Counted from the first letter of the stretch, positions 20,234-29,219 are shown. The stretch is DNA of 64,000 bases from JASHPR01 sp963729365 (GCA_963729365.1 CAVSNQ010000018.1:566432-630431), one strand, 5' to 3'. Numbers and translations are program-made. The notes: a model not told the origin generated them from the sequence alone.

Positions 20234-22533
20234 TGGCGGGGGCGCCGCATCCGGGGGTGGTCAGTATCCACGCGATCGGCGGGATGGCGGGCGTCGGGAA
20301 GACCGCGCTGGCGGTGCACGCCGCGCACCAGCTCGCGCCGCGGTTCCCGGACGGGCAGATCTTCTTGCCGCTGCACGGGCATACCCCGGGGCAGCGGCCG
20401 GTGCACCCGGCCGACGCGCTGGCCAGCCTGCTGCTGACCGCCGGGGTGCCGGCCGGGCTGATCCCGCCCGGGCTGGAGGCGCGGACCGCGCTGTGGCGGG
20501 ACCGGCTGGCGGGCAGGCAGCTGCTGCTGATCCTCGATGACGCGGCCGGCAGCGAGCAGGTCCGGCCGCTGCTGCCGGGTGCTGCGGGCAGCCTGGTGCT
20601 GGTCACCAGCCGGCGGCACCTGACCGCGCTGGAAGACGCCCGGACGCTCAGCCTGGACACCCTCCCGGAGGGGGAGGCCGCCGAGCTGCTGGTCCGGCTG
20701 GCCGGCCGGCCCGGCCTGGATCCCGGCGACCCGGAGGTGGCCGGGATCACCCGGTTGTGCGGGCACCTGCCGCTGGCGGTCGGGATGCTGGCCCGCCAGT
20801 TGCACCACCACCCGGCCTGGACCGCCGCCGGCCTGGCCGCCGAGCTGGCCGCGGCCCGGGACCGGCTGGCGCTGCTGCACGCGGAGAACCTGTCGGTCGC
20901 CGCCGCGTTCGACCTGTCCTACGTCGAGCTCACCCCCGGCCAGCAGCGGCTGTTCCGCCGCCTGGGCCTGCACCTGGGCCCCGACATCGACGCCTACGCC
21001 GCCGCCGCCCTGGACCGCACCGGCCTGCCCGCGGCCCGCGACCACCTGGAGGCACTGTATGACCAGTACCTGATCGCCGAGCCCGCCCGCGGCCGCTACC
21101 GCCTCCACGACCTGATCCGCGAGCACGCCCGAAGCAAGGCCGCCGCCGACCCGGCTGCCGAGCGCGACGCAGCTACAAGTCGGCTCCTGGACTACTACCA
21201 GCACACCGCCGCCCTCGCCGAGGCCGTGCTGGCCCGCCAGTCCCGGACCAGGCCCGGCCCGGCCGGCCTCAATTCACCGCCGGCCGCGGTCCCCGACCTG
21301 CCAGACCGCCCCCGGGCGCTGTCTTGGGCACGGACCGAGCGCGCCAACCTGCTCGCCTGCCTCGATTACGCCACCCGGACCGGCCAGCATGCCCGGGTCA
21401 TCGCCCTCACCGCCGCCATCGCCACCCTCCTGCTACGCGACGGCCCCTGGACCGATGCCATCACCCGCCACACCGCCGCCGTCCACGCCGCCCGGCACCT
21501 CGGTGACCGGCAGGGGCAGGCCAACGCTCTCAGTGACCTGGCAGCCATCCGGTACATGACCGGGGACTACCGGGACGCGATCACGACATGGGAGGCGGCG
21601 CTAGGCATCTACCGTGACCTCGGGGACAGGCTCGGTGAGGGCAACGCCCTCAGCGACCTGGCAATCGTGCGGCGGGCGATGGCCGACTACCAGGGCGCGG
21701 CCGAGATACTGGAGGCGGCCCAGAACATCTACCGTGACCTCGGCGACCGGCAGGGGCAGGGCAACACCCTCAGCAGCCTGGGGCTCGTGCGGCGGGAGAT
21801 CGGGGACTACCAGGGCGCGGCCGAGATACTGGAGGCGGCCCAGAACATCTACCGTGACCTCGGCGACCGGCAGGGGCAGGCCAACACCCTCAATTACCTG
21901 GGGCTCGTGCGGCTGCAGATCGGGGACTACCGGGTCGCGGCCGGGATGCAGGAGGCCGCGCTGGAAATCTTCCGCGAGCTCGGCAACCGGGTGGGTCAGG
22001 CCAACGCCCTCATCTACCTGGGAGAGGTGCACGGGCTGATGGGGGACTATCGGAGCGCGGCCGGGATGCAGGAGGCGGCGCTGGGCATTTACCGCGACCT
22101 GGGCAACCGGCAGGGTGAGGCCAACGCCCTCGCCAAGCTCGGGGTCGTGCGCCGGCTGGCCGGGGACTATCGGGACGCGGCCAAGTCGTTGGAGGCAGCG
22201 CTGAGCATCTACCGCGACCTCGGCGACCTGCTTGGCCAGGCTGAGGCGCTCAACGAGGTAGGGATCCTGCACCGACTCGGCGACAACCTGGACCAGGCGG
22301 GCACTTGCCACCGGCGGGCCCTGGACCTGGCCCGCGAGATTGGCAGCTCCTTCGAGGAGGCCCACGCGCTAGCCGGCCTGGGCCGGTGCGCCTTGGCCGC
22401 TGGCCGCCCTGCCGACGCGCACAAGAGCCTGCGGCAGGCCCGAGAGATCTTCCAGCGGATCGGTGCGGCCGAGGCCGCCGACGTGGCCGCCGAACTCAAC
22501 GCGCTTGCTCAGCCAGAGCCCGTTACGGAATGA
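20137..22533 (+). CDS. NB-ARC/TPR STAND NTPase (main part of HTH-NB-ARC-TPR protein)
   Basis: 798 residues from a GTG. NB-ARC domain: Walker A GGMAGVGKTAL (about residues 48-58), Walker B QLLLILDDA, sensor VTSRR, and the GLPLAL-like motif GHLPLAVGML. A winged-helix/ARC segment follows, then eight tetratricopeptide repeats with a regular 40-residue period (pattern RDLGDRQG.AN.L..LG..R...GDY..A....EAAL.IY). Repeats three and four share 76 identical bases exactly 120 bases apart (21685-21760 and 21805-21880), a recent duplication. These proteins act as NTP-driven switches in signalling or conflict systems. The N-terminal HTH is in a different frame upstream. Confidence 0.82.
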   Translation: MAGGVAAATRALPRDIGSFTGRQAELRQLVGVMAGAPHPGVVSIHAIGGMAGVGKTALAVHAAHQLAPRFPDGQIFLPLHGHTPGQRPVHPADALASLLLTAGVPAGLIPPGLEARTALWRDRLAGRQLLLILDDAAGSEQVRPLLPGAAGSLVLVTSRRHLTALEDARTLSLDTLPEGEAAELLVRLAGRPGLDPGDPEVAGITRLCGHLPLAVGMLARQLHHHPAWTAAGLAAELAAARDRLALLHAENLSVAAAFDLSYVELTPGQQRLFRRLGLHLGPDIDAYAAAALDRTGLPAARDHLEALYDQYLIAEPARGRYRLHDLIREHARSKAAADPAAERDAATSRLLDYYQHTAALAEAVLARQSRTRPGPAGLNSPPAAVPDLPDRPRALSWARTERANLLACLDYATRTGQHARVIALTAAIATLLLRDGPWTDAITRHTAAVHAARHLGDRQGQANALSDLAAIRYMTGDYRDAITTWEAALGIYRDLGDRLGEGNALSDLAIVRRAMADYQGAAEILEAAQNIYRDLGDRQGQGNTLSSLGLVRREIGDYQGAAEILEAAQNIYRDLGDRQGQANTLNYLGLVRLQIGDYRVAAGMQEAALEIFRELGNRVGQANALIYLGEVHGLMGDYRSAAGMQEAALGIYRDLGNRQGEANALAKLGVVRRLAGDYRDAAKSLEAALSIYRDLGDLLGQAEALNEVGILHRLGDNLDQAGTCHRRALDLAREIGSSFEEAHALAGLGRCALAAGRPADAHKSLRQAREIFQRIGAAEAADVAAELNALAQPEPVTE
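21685..21880 (+). repeat. Tandem TPR-coding repeat, 120-base period
   Basis: 76 bases at 21685-21760 recur without change at 21805-21880. The wider region 21490-22460 is a series of diverged 120-base units, each coding one TPR. Confidence 0.85.
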
Positions 22534-22868
22534 CGCTGAGCGTGATAAGGAACTTGAGCTAGTCTTTCAGATCGACCGGTTCGGCTCGCCGAGCGGTGGG
22601 CATCCGGCCGACCGGCCTGCCGTTCATCAGGCGGATCTCTTGCGCAGGCTGCCGGCCAGCCCGGTCACTTAGCGTGGCTTGGACGCGCAGAGGCTACCGA
22701 TGATGCCTGCCATCAGCCTCGACACCACCGACGTTGCCGAACAATGCAACTCCTCAGCGAATAGCTCGTCGCCGGCACCGCCCTGCTTGGTCGCAACCCC
22801 GGACCGCTGCACCGCAACCACGGGCCGGGGTGTCGTACCGGGGCGGGCGATCTGCCTTCGGCTGGTCG
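22534..22868. other. Non-coding stretch between convergent genes
   Basis: 335 bases between the convergent NB-ARC/TPR gene and the S33 peptidase gene. No supported coding sequence and no strong terminator hairpin found by eye. Confidence 0.45.
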
Positions 22869-24560
22869 TCATCCGGGGAAGGGGGCGGCGTGCTGCTTGC
22901 AGACAGTTCGTGGCGGGGGAAGGGCGCCGGTCAGCAGGTAGCGGTTCTCGTAGTCCGTGGCGCAGGTGTCCGGGTTGGCGGTCTCGGTGTGCCCGTACTC
23001 GTCGACAGTCAGCAGCCGGGCACGGGCCAGGTCCCGGGACATCGCGACCGAGCCGTGGTAGGGCGTGGCCGGGTCGCCGGTGTTGCCGAGGAGCAGGATG
23101 GTGCTGGCCGTGGGCCGGTTCCACGGGCCTGAGTAACGGTCCTGGGCCGCGGCGGCTGGCCAGTCCGCGCAGGCCACCAGGAACCACGTCGCCTGCGGGC
23201 CGAACGCGCCCGACCGGGTGTAGGCCCTGCGGGCGGCGGCCGGGTAGGCGGCCGGGTCGCGCGGGTTCGGGCTGTCTGAGCAGACCACGGCGAGCACCTG
23301 CTCAAAGCCGGTGTAGACGGCCGGGGGCGCGGTCGCGGCGGTGGCGGGCGGGCTGGCCTGGGCCCGCGTCGCCGGGCTGGCCGGCGTGGACGGGCGGCCG
23401 GCGGTCGAGGCCACCCAGAGTTGCTGCAGCAGGCTGGCGGCGGACGGCCACCGGCTCACCGTATGCAGCTGCACGGATTGCACCGCGACCGCGGTGGCGT
23501 AGGTGTAGGTCTGCGGCGGGGTGCCGATAGTGACCGGATGCCGGCGGAGCCGGCGCAGCAGCGTGGCCCACTTGGCGCGGGTCGCGGCCGGGGTTCCGGC
23601 GGAGAACGCGCACGCCGAGGTTGTTGTCTTGCCGCACAGGTCCAGGAAGGCCCGCATCACCGCCGCGGACGCTTGGTCCGAGCCCTGGCGAAGATAGGTC
23701 GGCAGATCGCCGTCCGGGTGGGTCCAGGCGACCGGGTTGAGGTTTCCGTCCAGGACCATGCGCCCGGTCGTGGCGGGGAACAGGTTGGCGTAGGTGGCGC
23801 CGAGCCCGGTGCCGTAGGACGCGCCGATGTAGTTCAGCGCCGGGGCGCCGACGGCCTGGCGCAGCAGGTTCATGTCCCTGGCCACATCGGCGGTGGTGTC
23901 ATGGTCCAGCAGGCTGCCGTTGCGCCGGGCGCACCGCGCGTCGAACCGGGCCCAGGTCCGTACCGCGGCCGCTTCCTGCCGGGCGCCGACCGGGAAGACG
24001 GGCACTCCCTGGAAGGACAGGCCCCCGAGGAACTTGCTCTCCGCCGCCATGGTCGGGAAGCAGCGCACCGCGGTGCTGTAGCCGAAGCCGCGAGGGTCGA
24101 ACGTGATGATGTCGTACCGAGCCGCGATCGCGGCGGGGAACCCCCCGAAGCTGGCCACGAAGGGCTCGACCTGCGCTTCCGGGCCGCCGATGTTGACGAA
24201 CAGCGTCCCGATACGGCGAGCCGGATCGGTCGCCAGGTGCCTGACCACGGCGATGCTGATCGTCGCGCCGCCCGGGTCCCGGTAGCTCAATGGCACCCGG
24301 GCGGTGGCGCACTGGAACCCGCCGTAGCAAGAGCGCCAGTGCAGCACCGGAACCGGTGGCGGGGCCGATCCAGGCGCCGCGGCCGCGGCGGCCGCGGGCA
24401 CGAGGACGGCGGCGAGCAGAGCGGCCGCGGCTAACAGGGCGGCAGGCCGCGGGAAGCGGCTAGCTGCCTTGCCCGCCCCCGCGCGCACGGCCGACAAGGC
24501 AGCGGCCAACCCGCCGGCTATCTGTTCGGTGTCGTCAATGATCCGTCTGCGTGCAATCAT
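22869..24560 (-). CDS. Secreted alpha/beta-hydrolase, S33 tripeptidyl aminopeptidase-like (TAP domain)
   Basis: 563 residues. A hydrophobic, Ala-rich export segment lies at about 38-63 (AALLAAAALLAAVLVPAAAAAAAPG) behind a basic stretch, so an internal start nearer to it is possible. The oxyanion region DIITFDPRGFGYSTA, nucleophile elbow GASYGTG (Ser), Asp in LLLGNTGDPATPYHGS and His in DEYGHTE make a full catalytic triad, with the last two in the C-terminal TAP domain. Known relatives (SlpD/SlpE/Tap of streptomycetes) remove tripeptides from secreted proteins. Cys pairs suggest an extracytoplasmic location. Monocistronic, converging on the STAND gene. Confidence 0.88.
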   Translation of the reverse strand: MIARRRIIDDTEQIAGGLAAALSAVRAGAGKAASRFPRPAALLAAAALLAAVLVPAAAAAAAPGSAPPPVPVLHWRSCYGGFQCATARVPLSYRDPGGATISIAVVRHLATDPARRIGTLFVNIGGPEAQVEPFVASFGGFPAAIAARYDIITFDPRGFGYSTAVRCFPTMAAESKFLGGLSFQGVPVFPVGARQEAAAVRTWARFDARCARRNGSLLDHDTTADVARDMNLLRQAVGAPALNYIGASYGTGLGATYANLFPATTGRMVLDGNLNPVAWTHPDGDLPTYLRQGSDQASAAVMRAFLDLCGKTTTSACAFSAGTPAATRAKWATLLRRLRRHPVTIGTPPQTYTYATAVAVQSVQLHTVSRWPSAASLLQQLWVASTAGRPSTPASPATRAQASPPATAATAPPAVYTGFEQVLAVVCSDSPNPRDPAAYPAAARRAYTRSGAFGPQATWFLVACADWPAAAAQDRYSGPWNRPTASTILLLGNTGDPATPYHGSVAMSRDLARARLLTVDEYGHTETANPDTCATDYENRYLLTGALPPPRTVCKQHAAPFPG

Positions 24561-24842
24561 CTGATGTCGTCCTTGCGTGTGGGTCCCCCGTCAGGACTGA
24601 GTGTTCCAGGGATTGACCCCGACCCGCGGCCGCCACGCCGCCTCGCGGCCCGGACAGCACCTGAAGATCCAGGTCACCGGCCTAACCCTGATGACAATGC
24701 CCGCTCACCGGCGCGACCGAGCATCGGTGCCGCATGTCGCCACGCAGGTAGGAGCACGCAGATCACCCAGATCTGCGCGGCGCGGTCAGCCACGTCGAGC
24801 GGCAAAGACCTGCGCCAGAACGAGCCCTCTTTGCTTTTGTTG

Positions 24843-26063
24843 TCAAGGGCTGAGACGGGTTTTCTTTGATGTCTGCTCCGGCGGCGTGGTTCGCCCGGCC
24901 GGGGTGGCGGCTCGTAGTGTGGGGCTGGGCCCGGGAGTGGCTTGTCCGAAGAGCCGGCGCTCGGGGTGTGAGCCGGCCGCGCTGGAGTCAGAGTCGCTCC
25001 CCGGTTGCCCTCCCGGGCCCGCGACGGGGGTTTCTGCGGCCTGGCGCGCGTCGGCCCGGAGGCGGGCGTAGATGGCGTCACTGATCTTGCGCTTGAGGCA
25101 CCGGAGCGCTTCTTTGTGGGTCTTGCCCTCGGCCAGCTTCTTGTCGTAGTAGGCGCGGCCGTCGCTGTGGGCGTGGCGGATCTGGGTAATCGCGGCCATG
25201 TGGATGGCGTGGTTGATCCGCCGGTTCCCGCGCAGTGACAGCCGGTAGATCTTGCGGTTCCCGGAGGACACCTCGATCGGCGCGGTGCCGTTGTACGCGG
25301 CGAAATGGTCCCGGCTGGGGAACCGGGTCACGTCGGCGGCGTCGCCGATCACGGTGGCGGCGATGAAAGGGCCGACGCCGAAGAGGCCGGTCAAGCTGGT
25401 GCCCGATGCCTTGACCGCGACGGCGAGTTTCTTCTTCGATTCGCTCATCTGGGCGTCCAGGCGGCGCATGTCCTCCAGGAGCTGCGCGGCGAGCTCGCCG
25501 CGGGCCTGCCCGGCGATGCCGGACGGCTTGGCCGAGCAGAGGATGCGGGTGGCCTGAGCTGCGGTGATCTCCTCGGGCACGCCGCCGGGGACTAGCTCGC
25601 ACAGCACCGCGTGGAGCCGGCACGCGACCTGGTTCTTGGCCCGGCCCAGGTCCCGGTGCCGCCGGGACCACACCCGCAGCACCGCGCCGTGATCATCGGC
25701 GGTCACCCGGCGCCGGGTCGTCGAGCGCAGCGCCGCGACCGCCACCGAGAAGGCGTCATTCGGGTCGTTCTTGTTACTGGCCCCGGTGGCCAGCAGCCGC
25801 ACCCGGGCACCCAGCTTGGGCTGCACGTCCAGTACCCGCTCGCCGGCCGCGACCAGCTGCCGGGCCAGCAGGTGACCCAGCCCGCCCGCGCCCTCGACCG
25901 CCCAGGTCCGCTGCGGCCACGCGGCCGCCCACGCCACCAGCCGCTCGGCCTGCCCGGCCGAAGCACGGACCCGCAGCTTGCCGAGCGGCTCCTCGGCCGC
26001 GCCGATCGCCACCGCGGTGTGCGACCCCTTGTGCGGGTCCACGCCGATCATCACTGCCGCCAT
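24843..26063 (-). CDS. IS110-family transposase
   Basis: 406 residues. The N-terminal DEDD RuvC-like nuclease domain begins MIGVDPHKGSHTAVAIG with further acidic residues in WAVEGAGG and NKNDPNDAFSVA. The C-terminal IS116/IS110/IS902 domain contains SLTGLFGVGPFIAATVIGDA, FPSRDHFAAYNGTAPIEVSSG and the serine motif RGNRRINHAI. Both halves are complete, so the enzyme may be active. IS110 elements lack long terminal inverted repeats and use a structured RNA guide from the non-coding end; I could not fix the element boundaries. A Ser/Pro-rich tail of about 60 residues after ARLRADARQ is unusual and may be read-through into flanking DNA. Confidence 0.9.
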   Translation of the reverse strand: MAAVMIGVDPHKGSHTAVAIGAAEEPLGKLRVRASAGQAERLVAWAAAWPQRTWAVEGAGGLGHLLARQLVAAGERVLDVQPKLGARVRLLATGASNKNDPNDAFSVAVAALRSTTRRRVTADDHGAVLRVWSRRHRDLGRAKNQVACRLHAVLCELVPGGVPEEITAAQATRILCSAKPSGIAGQARGELAAQLLEDMRRLDAQMSESKKKLAVAVKASGTSLTGLFGVGPFIAATVIGDAADVTRFPSRDHFAAYNGTAPIEVSSGNRKIYRLSLRGNRRINHAIHMAAITQIRHAHSDGRAYYDKKLAEGKTHKEALRCLKRKISDAIYARLRADARQAAETPVAGPGGQPGSDSDSSAAGSHPERRLFGQATPGPSPTLRAATPAGRTTPPEQTSKKTRLSP

Positions 26064-26746
26064 TCAGCACGCTCCAAAGTTCCTCGTTCCCGGGATGCAG
26101 GAACCGCGGCGGGCATGCCTAATTACAGTGCTGGCGCTCGTCCCTCTTTCGAGCCACGCCACGGCAAGGCCCGGCAGGCTAGCACCTCGTTCTAAAGCCA
26201 GACCGCGACTGCAGATGCGGTCGGCAGGCGGATAGGGAGCCAGCCCGCCGGACCCCTCGAACGCTACGGCAAACACCGCAACGCCTGCCTCGGTCTCAAT
26301 TAGGCGGGTCGGCGTGCGGTTATCAACAGCTCTTTGCGTGGTCAGCTGTAATGGAGGCCAGCAGATAGACCGGATATTTATGCATCGCCAGGCGTAGGGT
26401 GAACGTCCTCTATTGCCGCCGACCGGGCGCTTGGGGTTCGGCCGGGCCCCGCCGGGCCGTCGGCGCGGCGGTATAACGCAAAGTAAGTCCTCCGGCTGGC
26501 CCGCTGTCGAGCCTGGCGCCAAACGGCTTTGCCCGGCGGTGACCAGCTCCGCTCAGGAGCACGGAGCCCGGAGTTGGCCGACGCAGAACGGACCGGTCCA
26601 TCCGGACAGCGTCGGTGAACCGTTGCGGAAACCCGTGCTAGCCGGCAGGCGTGGACCCTGCCGGCCAGCGGCTGGTTCGTACCGGAGCGGGCTCGAGATC
26701 CGGATAAGGAATCCGGCCCGGCCCGGGCGCTAGTTCCCCCCTGGGG
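26064..26746. other. Non-coding stretch upstream of IS110 transposase
   Basis: 683 bases with open frames on both strands but no start with a ribosome binding site and no recognisable domain. Part of it is probably the IS110 non-coding end. Otherwise nothing identified. Confidence 0.4.
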
Positions 26747-26881
26747 TCAGAAACGCTCCGGGGTGTTCTGCAAGCTGGTCAGCCGGGTCTGGGCGTAGTT
26801 GCACTCGGCGACGATCGCGGCGACGCGCCGGCCGATGCGAGCCAGTGGACCCCGTACGCCCTGCGTCATGTTGTGGTTCAT
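26747..26881 (-). CDS. Small conserved-type hypothetical protein, 44 residues
   Basis: ATG at 26881 to TGA at 26747-26749. It is preceded by a very strong ribosome binding site (GAGGAGG, about five bases before the ATG). The product starts MNHNMTQGVRGPLARIGRRV and ends NYAQTRLTSLQNTPERF: an amphipathic basic helix, then a Cys-Asn and a 'PERF' end. This shape, with a hydrophobic helix followed by 'E.N.AQ..L..L...PERF', is common in short actinomycete orphan proteins of unknown role. No neighbour with which it would form an operon. Confidence 0.6.
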   Translation of the reverse strand: MNHNMTQGVRGPLARIGRRVAAIVAECNYAQTRLTSLQNTPERF

Positions 26882-27078
26882 CGTTCCTCCTCGGTTTCCG
26901 GCCATCTCATCGCCGGTCACCATTGACTCTCGCCGTAAGGCCCTCCCCGGCGCATTGGAGGAGTTGCCTATTTGCTGCTGAGGTAGGTCTTAGCCGGGCC
27001 TCAAACCGGCTTAGCCGCAGTCAGCGCGCCTTAGTACTCCGGCGACGCTTCGCGCTGAAGGCTGCGGTGCCGGTGTGG

Positions 27079-27364
27079 TTACCAGGAGCCGGGTGGTTTG
27101 GCCGGTACCTGGAGGTCGGCGACCAGGCCGAAGTGGTCGGTGGCCACACGCCTCCGGCTGGCTCATCAAAGGCGAAAGCAGTCCGCCACCTCCAGGGTCG
27201 GGCCGTTGGACCCCGCACCGCACCATGATGTAGTCGATCCTGCGTCCCAGCTCGAGGGACATTTCCCCGCCATGCACCAGCGGATTGCGCGGCGAGAAGG
27301 TGCGCCGCGCGTCGTCGGGGTGCACCGCCTCCCAGGCATCCTGATCCCAGCGCTCCATGCGGCA
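27079..27364 (-). pseudogene. Endonuclease/exonuclease/phosphatase-family pseudogene (C-terminal remnant)
   Basis: The frame reads MERWDQDAWEAVHPDDARRT, then FSPRNPLVHGGEMSLELGRR and IDYIMVRCGVQ, the typical end of an EEP-fold nuclease (R-I-D-Y-I). Reading then has to jump frame to GPTLEVADC, again to FDEPAGGVW, and again to ATDHFGLVADLQVP followed by a stop at 27079-27081; the D-H-F is the catalytic Asp-His pair of the family. Three frame changes in under 150 bases and no N-terminal half mean the gene is dead. Confidence 0.65.
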
Positions 27365-27461
27365 TGTGGGGATGTTGCTTCGTGAAAGAAAAGCATATAG
27401 CTGTAGTCTGAGGTGGCGGCCCTCTTTGGGACTATCGGAATACGGTAACGCTATCCAGGCG

Positions 27462-28067
27462 TCAGGTGGCGGTGCCGATGTCGCCGTGGGATGAATCTTT
27501 TCTCTCCGGGTTCTGCGCAACCAGTATGACTGCTTTCGTGTATGCATCATTGTAAGAGGATATTGCCTGGTCCTTGGCCCGAACGAAATTCTGCCAAGCA
27601 GCATCGCGCATTTGTCGTTTCGCGCTCGCACTGCTTGCAAGTGTTTCTCCTGCCTTCATGAGGCTGACCATTAGCTGGCGATACATGAGCCAGCGATCAC
27701 TGACCTGATAAAGTGTCAGAATAGCGGTCGCGAACGCGGCAATAAGGCTAAAAGCAAAGGTGATCCATCGAACGACCGCGCCGCCAGTACCCGATAGGTT
27801 CAGGCCAACGAGCGACGGAACGGTGATCGCGGCTATTATCGACACGAGTCGCGATCCATAGAAAGCTGTCCTGCAATTGTGTTCTCTCCACGTTGCATGG
27901 TTGAGATAGTGCTCCCACTCTCTCCAACTGGCCGTCCTGGCCTTATCATCATTAGTGAAAGAGTCGATTTCGATGGCTTTGACGAGTCTTTGGAGCTCTC
28001 TGACGTCCGTGCTTCTATCCCGGCGCGAGCTGTTCGAGAAAGGGTTCCGCATGCTTACTCCCGTCAT
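27462..28067 (-). CDS. Two-transmembrane protein, DUF4231/SLATT-like
   Basis: 201 residues, start ATG at 28067 (a second ATG at 28052). A polar N-terminal helix (ELQRLVKAIEIDSF) precedes W-rich 'WREWEHYLNHATWREHNCRTAFYGSRLVSIIAA', two adjacent TM helices (about 82-100 and 108-130), then 'DRWLMYRQLMVSLMKAGETL' and a C-terminal helical bundle. This pattern, two TMs followed by a W..YR..... L..E-type helix, fits the DUF4231/SLATT families, predicted pore-forming effectors of nucleotide-signalling conflict systems. No sensor or nucleotide cyclase gene is adjacent. The gene is visibly less GC-rich than its surroundings, which suggests recent transfer. Confidence 0.6.
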   Translation of the reverse strand: MTGVSMRNPFSNSSRRDRSTDVRELQRLVKAIEIDSFTNDDKARTASWREWEHYLNHATWREHNCRTAFYGSRLVSIIAAITVPSLVGLNLSGTGGAVVRWITFAFSLIAAFATAILTLYQVSDRWLMYRQLMVSLMKAGETLASSASAKRQMRDAAWQNFVRAKDQAISSYNDAYTKAVILVAQNPERKDSSHGDIGTAT

Positions 28068-29012
28068 GCAGCTAAGGGCGGCACATTGCCACGCACGTCC
28101 AGTTCATCATGAGCAGGCAGGTCTAGAGCTCGCAGGCAGACGCTCGAGCGTCTGCCAGGTCCTTGAGGATGTCTTTCGGGTAGCGGTGCGCCCGGGGACG
28201 CCGATGCGAACGCCGCTCGGGCGCTGGCGGGCAGGTGGGGGCCGGTTGTGCGGCAGGCCAGCCTGGCAGCCGAGGTCCGCAGCTCTTTCGGCACCCAGCG
28301 AGCACCTATTCCGGCCGCCGCGGTGACCCGGCGGAAGTCCCGCCGCATATTATGGGACTCATACGCCGTCCCCACGGACGTGGTGAACACCAGGCAGTGC
28401 TCCTGCCACTGCTCCCCGGCGTTGTCCCGCTCCTCCTCCTAGCGCCGCCGCTGCCCGCGCAGCGCCTCCACGGCGATCTCCGGAAGCTTCAGCGTCCGGC
28501 GCGACCGGTTCGTCTTGGTGTCGCCACCCGCCCGCACCGACCGCCAGACCGAGATCGTCCCGGCCTCCAGGTCCACGTGCTCCCACGTCAGCGCGCGCTT
28601 CCTCCGACCGAACGCCCGTGAGCAAGCACAGCACGATGAACGCGTGTAGCGGGGACTCCTCGGCCGCATCCAGCAGCGCCGTGGCCTGCTGCAGTGTCAG
28701 CGACTGCGACGGCCGCCCCTCCCGCCCCCGCGGAGTGTCCGCCAGCGCTGAGACGTTCCTTCGGACCAGGTCCTGCCCCTCGGCATGCCGCAGCGCCCGC
28801 GTCAGGCAGTGGTGCGCCTTTTGCAGCGTCCGGGTGGCGTGCGTGGCCGACATCTTCTTCAGAGCGGTCCGCACATCCTGCACGGTCAGGTCCCGCAGCG
28901 GGATCGTCCCGATGACCGCGAGCAGCGGTCGCAGCGAGTCCCGGTTGACCCGGACCGTCTTAGCAAGCCCAGCAGCAAGAATGTCAGACCCAAACGTGAA
29001 ACTGAGTCCCAC
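28064..29012 (-). pseudogene. Tyrosine recombinase (phage-type integrase) pseudogene
   Basis: Homology to actinomycete tyrosine integrases is spread over several frames. From 29012 leftward: 'LAKTVRVNRDSLRPLLAVIG' and 'DLVRRNVSALADTPRGREGR', 'LHAFIVLCLLTGVRSEEAR' (catalytic Arg in TGVRSEE). A frame change leads to 'ALTWEHVDLEAGTISVWRSV' and 'KTNRSRRTLKLPEIAVEAL', then a stop, then another frame with 'VFTTSVGTAYESHNMRRDFR' and 'WVPKELR'. The HTF/His-Arg box breaks off after ELR and the Tyr motif is absent. It is therefore inactive. The N-terminal end lies 20 bases from the tRNA fragment at 29032. Confidence 0.8.
28135..28156. repeat. 22-base perfect palindrome
   Basis: The sequence 28135-28156 equals its own reverse complement, centred on CTCGAG. 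It lies in the degraded 3' end of the integrase pseudogene, downstream of any reading frame, and could be an old terminator. Confidence 0.5.
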
Positions 29013-29031
29013 TGAAACGTGAGACCTCTTG

Positions 29032-29069
29032 GTGGAGCTGAGGGGATTTGAACCCCTGACCCCCTCGAT
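29032..29069 (-). repeat. attL: displaced 3' end of tRNA-Ala(CGC)
   Basis: Reading the minus strand, the repeat gives the 3' half of a tRNA: variable loop GGGTC, T-stem AGGGG, T-loop TTCAAAT, T-stem CCCCT and acceptor strand CAGCTCC-A (plus CCA from bases 29030-29032). On this copy the homology also covers the anticodon loop TTCGCAT, that is anticodon CGC. The 5' anticodon stem and D-arm do not follow, so the copy is not a working tRNA. U at position 70 of the acceptor stem would make the G3:U70 pair that identifies tRNA-Ala. Confidence 0.85.
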
Positions 29070-29172
29070 GCGAAAGACTTACCGCTGCTCCTGCTGTCAC
29101 TGACGATTTGAGAAAGGCCAGGTCAGAAGCTCCTCTTCAACACTGTTGGGAGTGCTTTGGGAAGGGTCATCC

Positions 29173-29199
29173 AGAAGATGATCTCCCAAATTCCTCCCA
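29173..29199 (+). repeat. 27-base repeat, left copy (possible integrase arm site)
   Basis: Identical to 63853-63879 and in the same orientation. It lies 103 bases inside the left core repeat. In the circular form the two copies would flank the joined attachment site at 83 and 103 bases. Confidence 0.7.
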
Positions 29200-29219
29200 G
29201 TTGATCAAGGAGGAGCAAC

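Noticed and set aside
26413..26733. Plus-strand open frame of 106 codons
   Set aside because: No ribosome binding site, no domain, composition like noise.
27011..27640. 209-codon minus-strand open frame as an intact gene
   Set aside because: Only a middle part resembles an EEP nuclease and the rest of the homology lies in other frames, so it is a pseudogene remnant.
29032..29106. Intact tRNA gene at the left element edge
   Set aside because: Only the 3' half is present; the anticodon stem 5' strand and D-arm do not pair or match, so it is an attachment-site fragment.
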